Shown here: piece after piece, positions 14,325 through 16,289 of the stretch
How the letters are laid out: each line of letters opens with the position of its first letter
Position numbering within the stretch: the first letter of the stretch is position 1
Source: a bacterium
GTDB taxonomy: Bacteria; Spirochaetota; UBA4802; UBA5550
Reading direction: 5' to 3'
Length of the DNA stretch: 16,289 nucleotides
Assembly: GCA_024224995.1 (NCBI GenBank)
Contig: JAAENB010001080.1
Location: 1-16,289, forward strand
Translations under genes and position numbers: made by a program
Notes under the pieces: generated by a model
The model's input: only the letters and a program-made list of their open reading frames with translations
What the model was told of the DNA's origin: nothing
Databases searched by the model: none

Positions 14325-14666
14325 TGACTATCGTGTGGGAATGAATGCTAGGTGTAAAGGAATGAACAGCAGACAACAGGGATGAACAACAGTAATCGGG
14401 AATGAACAACAGTAATAATAATATAACTCAAGACCACAGTATCAATTTTCATTCTATGCTTCATATTGAAAATCGCTGTATTATTCCGGTTGCCCGGGCT
14501 TTTATCGTTACGTGATCTTAAAAATTTTTTATAGTACTATTGATTGCGTTATCAGTTCAAGTCTATTTTAAAAAAAGTGTTGGGACAGATCTGTACCGGT
14601 GTTTTTTTTCTGAAAATACTGTTGTTCATTGCTCTACACCTAGCGTTCATTCCCATACTGTAGTCA
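14325..14666. mobile_element. 342-bp transposase-less element with 48-bp inverted ends and subterminal direct repeats
   Basis: The left end (14325-14372) and the reverse complement of the right end (14619-14666) agree at about 41 of 48 positions, both starting TGACTA and sharing TGGGAATGAA and GCTAGGTGTA. The left end carries four direct units of about 20 bases (starts 14337, 14359, 14379, 14398; core GGGAATGAACAACAGTAAT) and the right end two. Inverted ends of TG...CA type with several subterminal transposase-site-like repeats recall IS21-family ends. The inside has no open frame, so this would be a MITE-like derivative or deletion remnant. I see no target duplication. The alternative is a cluster of regulator sites controlling the two divergent genes. 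Confidence 0.55.
14337..14417 (+). repeat. Four ~20-bp direct repeats (GGGAATGAACAACAGTAAT type)
   Basis: Units at 14337-14358, 14359-14378, 14379-14397 and 14398-14417 share the core GGAATGAA followed by CAACAGTAAT in the better copies. Two further copies in reverse orientation lie at the right end of the inverted element. Spacing of about two helical turns suits repeated protein binding. Confidence 0.75.
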
Positions 14667-14776
14667 TGTGTACTATTACTATATACATTATGAAATATGA
14701 ATGATCTATTAACTCATATACTTAATGAAAAACAGATCAAAATTAAATTATAATTATCAAATCAAATGGGGGTTTT

Positions 14777-16069
14777 ATGAAATTGTTTTTAGGACGAAAT
14801 ATTGTAAGTATTATATTAGTTGCTTTAATGGCTTTTGCCGGTTGTGAGGAAGGGCTCGATTCGGGGGGTGATTCAGAAAGCGGTTTCAGTTTTTCCGATA
14901 TGTATTCCCGGATAAATGCTCTGGAAAAAGAAAACAAAAGACTTAATGATATTATTAAGTCAATTACTGGCGGATCTGAAGTTTCAATAGGTTCGCTTAG
15001 CGCGAAAGTAGCAGCTTTGGAAGGGTATATTGGAAGTGTTGTGGCAGAACCGGAAAATAGCATATCAGCAAGGATTCAAAAAATAGAAACAAATTTTGGG
15101 CTTTTAGACGATACTCCTGAAAATACGGTAATTAGTAGAATTAATAACATGGAAAAATATGTGGGGAATAAAAATCCAGCTTTAGAAGGTAGTTTGGCTT
15201 TAAGAGTTCAGGGTATAGTAGACAATATTGGTTCTTATAAAATGAGTGATTTTAATACTGATATTAATTCCCTTGAAAAATATGTTGGTGCTGTTGTTGC
15301 GGATCCGGTTAAAACAATTTCTAAAAGAATGGAGGATATAGAAGGTTATGTAGGAGATGGAGAGGAGGATTCTGACACCGCTATTACAACAAGAGTGAAA
15401 AATTTAGAAGTTACTGTTGGAGATGATTCAAGTGGCATGGCTTATAAGCTTAACTATTTGCATGATGAACTTTTTGTTGGGGTGTCTAAATTAACCGATC
15501 CAAATACCGGGCAGCCTACAATACAATTTAGCGGTGTGAATGTACAAATTGTCAGCGGGGCAGGTTATACGAAAGGTGGTGATGGTGATTATTATACTGA
15601 GGGAACGGTAAACGGTCTTGGTAATTTGATTGTGGGGTACAATGAAAAAATACCCTGGTCTGGCCCAACCCATGATCGAACTGGCTCTCATAATATTATC
15701 GTCGGCAACTGGCATAATTATTCCTCTTATGGCGGCCTTGTTGTTGGACAAGGGAATACAATAAGTGGTGAGTTCTCCAGTGTGAGCGGGGGAGAAGATA
15801 ACACTGCCATTGGTGATCATTCCAGTGTGAGCGGGGGAGATCATAACACAGCCGGGGGTAGTTTTTCCAGTGTGAGCGGGGGAAGTCTAAACAGAGCCAG
15901 TGGTTATGAATGCAGTGTAAGCGGGGGAACCAGGAACACAGCCTATGGTGATTGTTCCAGTGTGAGCGGGGGATTTGATAGATCTCTTACTACTATGTAT
16001 ACATGGCGAGCAGGAGATTATTTTTGGAGTGACTATGATCGGTGGGAAGAGTCTCTGCGGGATAAATAG
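14777..16069 (+). CDS. Stalk-and-head lipoprotein 3 (YadA-head-like repeats)
   Basis: A 430-residue protein; GGGGG lies four bases before the ATG. Its signal peptide is nearly that of lipoprotein 2 (MKLFLGRNIVSIILVALM, lipobox FAGC, Cys23). The next segment (ENKRLNDIIKSITGGSEVSI) instead resembles lipoprotein 1. The stalk (about 44-215) then shares units with lipoprotein 2 (LALRVQGIVDNIGSY, TTRVKNLEVTVGD). Neck YKLNYLHDELFVGVSK at 223-238. The segment before the head has an insertion (GYTKGGDGDYYTEG, 263-276). Five SSVSGG head repeats (about 334-399) lead to an aromatic, acidic tip (TWRAGDYFWSDYDRWEESLR). As in the others, no C-terminal membrane anchor is present. Likely a trimeric surface lipoprotein whose parts have been exchanged between paralogs; ligand unknown. 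Confidence 0.88.
   Translation: MKLFLGRNIVSIILVALMAFAGCEEGLDSGGDSESGFSFSDMYSRINALEKENKRLNDIIKSITGGSEVSIGSLSAKVAALEGYIGSVVAEPENSISARIQKIETNFGLLDDTPENTVISRINNMEKYVGNKNPALEGSLALRVQGIVDNIGSYKMSDFNTDINSLEKYVGAVVADPVKTISKRMEDIEGYVGDGEEDSDTAITTRVKNLEVTVGDDSSGMAYKLNYLHDELFVGVSKLTDPNTGQPTIQFSGVNVQIVSGAGYTKGGDGDYYTEGTVNGLGNLIVGYNEKIPWSGPTHDRTGSHNIIVGNWHNYSSYGGLVVGQGNTISGEFSSVSGGEDNTAIGDHSSVSGGDHNTAGGSFSSVSGGSLNRASGYECSVSGGTRNTAYGDCSSVSGGFDRSLTTMYTWRAGDYFWSDYDRWEESLRDK
15683..15976 (+). repeat. Head-encoding repeat array of lipoprotein 3
   Basis: Five units of about 42 bases with the very constant core TCCAGTGTGAGCGGGGGA (one copy is GCAGTGTAAGCGGGGGA), preceded by the non-SVSGG head segments GSHNIIVG and GGLVVG. 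The constant core is longer than needed to conserve the amino acids. Confidence 0.78.
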
Positions 16070-16098
16070 GTCAGAAACTGTGGTTACACCGGGGTCTA

Positions 16099-16220
16099 TT
16101 TTACGAAGATACTCCGGGAAGGGTTTGGTTCTGAGAGACGTTGCAGTGCAACGCCTTTACTGGCTGGTTTCAGGCCAGGGCTATGGAGACTCTGAGGAGG
16201 GATGCGACTCCTGCGAGGGG
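16099..16220 (+). repeat. Dispersed repeat, copy 2
   Basis: Matches the minus strand of 6093-6217 almost end to end, with scattered substitutions. It carries the CGTTGCAGTGCAACG palindrome at 16139-16153. It begins 30 bases after the stop of lipoprotein 3 and could fold to help end its transcript. Confidence 0.85.
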
Positions 16221-16230
16221 ATCGGTACGT

Positions 16231-16256
16231 GTAGGGGCACGGCGTGCCGTGCCCTC
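16231..16256. repeat. GC-rich palindrome of the GGGGCACGGC/GCCGTGCCCC type
   Basis: GGGCACGGC (16235-16243) and GCCGTGCCC (16246-16254) pair perfectly around GT. The flanks GTAG and TC resemble the ends of a palindromic repeat of the GTAGGGGCACGGC type that I know from several bacterial genomes. It is unrelated in sequence to the GACGTTGCA palindrome beside it. Confidence 0.65.
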
Positions 16257-16289
16257 ACGGTGTTTATTTGGGATTCCCCCTCTGTGGTG

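Larger units (their letters stand above)
14253..14776. other. Divergent intergenic region with element-like inverted repeats
   Basis: These 524 bases separate two divergently transcribed paralogs. The centre (14325-14666) is an inverted-repeat element described separately. On the left flank only about 70 bases remain for the promoter of lipoprotein 2; TATATT near 14303 (minus strand) could be its -10 box. On the right flank TATAAT at 14748-14753 lies close to the start of lipoprotein 3. Neither has a clear -35 box. No gene is seen. Confidence 0.6.
16070..16289. other. Gene-free right end with repeats
   Basis: No gene is visible after the stop of lipoprotein 3. The stretch is occupied by copy 2 of the dispersed repeat and a separate GC-rich palindrome; the last 30 bases show nothing recognisable. 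Confidence 0.65.

Noticed and set aside
12066..15976. Regular repeats as a CRISPR array
   Set aside because: The repeats are in-frame protein-coding units with related spacers, not constant repeats with unique spacers; no cas genes are present.

Overview
The window looks like a piece of an AT-rich Gram-negative chromosome. Several lines point, without proving it, to a spirochaete-like or similarly lipoprotein-rich lineage. These are several lipobox-bearing lipoproteins, a hybrid kinase with a seven-helix receptor part, an ECF sigma / membrane regulator pair, and ankyrin, WD40 and bacterial SH3 proteins in intergenic-rich surroundings. There is no tRNA, rRNA, CRISPR array or intact transposase. 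No gene here fixes the species.

Left part (1-5962), signalling and cell envelope. A cut-off membrane protein and an ECF sigma factor overlap by four bases on the minus strand. They are followed by a gene fragment without its own start (plus strand), a secreted ankyrin-repeat protein and a very large sensor kinase (both minus strand). Divergent from the kinase is a secreted SH3-domain protein. The kinase carries two different kinase modules in one chain: a HisKA-type core with receiver, then a LytS-type core.

Middle part (5963-10953). A 627-base gene-free stretch is full of palindromic and dispersed repeats and holds a possible sigma-54 promoter. It leads into a leaderless two-repeat, Ig-like protein ending in an NlpC/CHAP-like cysteine peptidase domain. 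Then come a lipoprotein predicted to be a seven-bladed sialidase/BNR-like propeller and a cytoplasmic WD40 propeller with a good sigma-70 promoter and a strong leader hairpin.

Right part (10954-16289). After a gene-poor stretch with a probable decayed gene come three paralogous lipoproteins (+, -, +). Each has an N-terminal lipid anchor, a coiled-coil stalk with heptad-like segments, a conserved neck, then YadA-head-like 14-residue repeats and a different C-terminal tip. They resemble trimeric autotransporter adhesins built upside down: lipid anchor at the N-terminus and no C-terminal beta-barrel. The second and third genes are divergent, and between them lies a 342-bp transposase-less element with 48-bp inverted ends. 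The paralogs are mosaics of each other, and their head repeats share a nearly constant DNA core. The region is therefore a candidate for antigenic variation or rearrangement. A ~122-bp dispersed repeat at the window's end is an inverted copy of one at about 6.1-6.2 kb, so the two copies bracket the accessory block.
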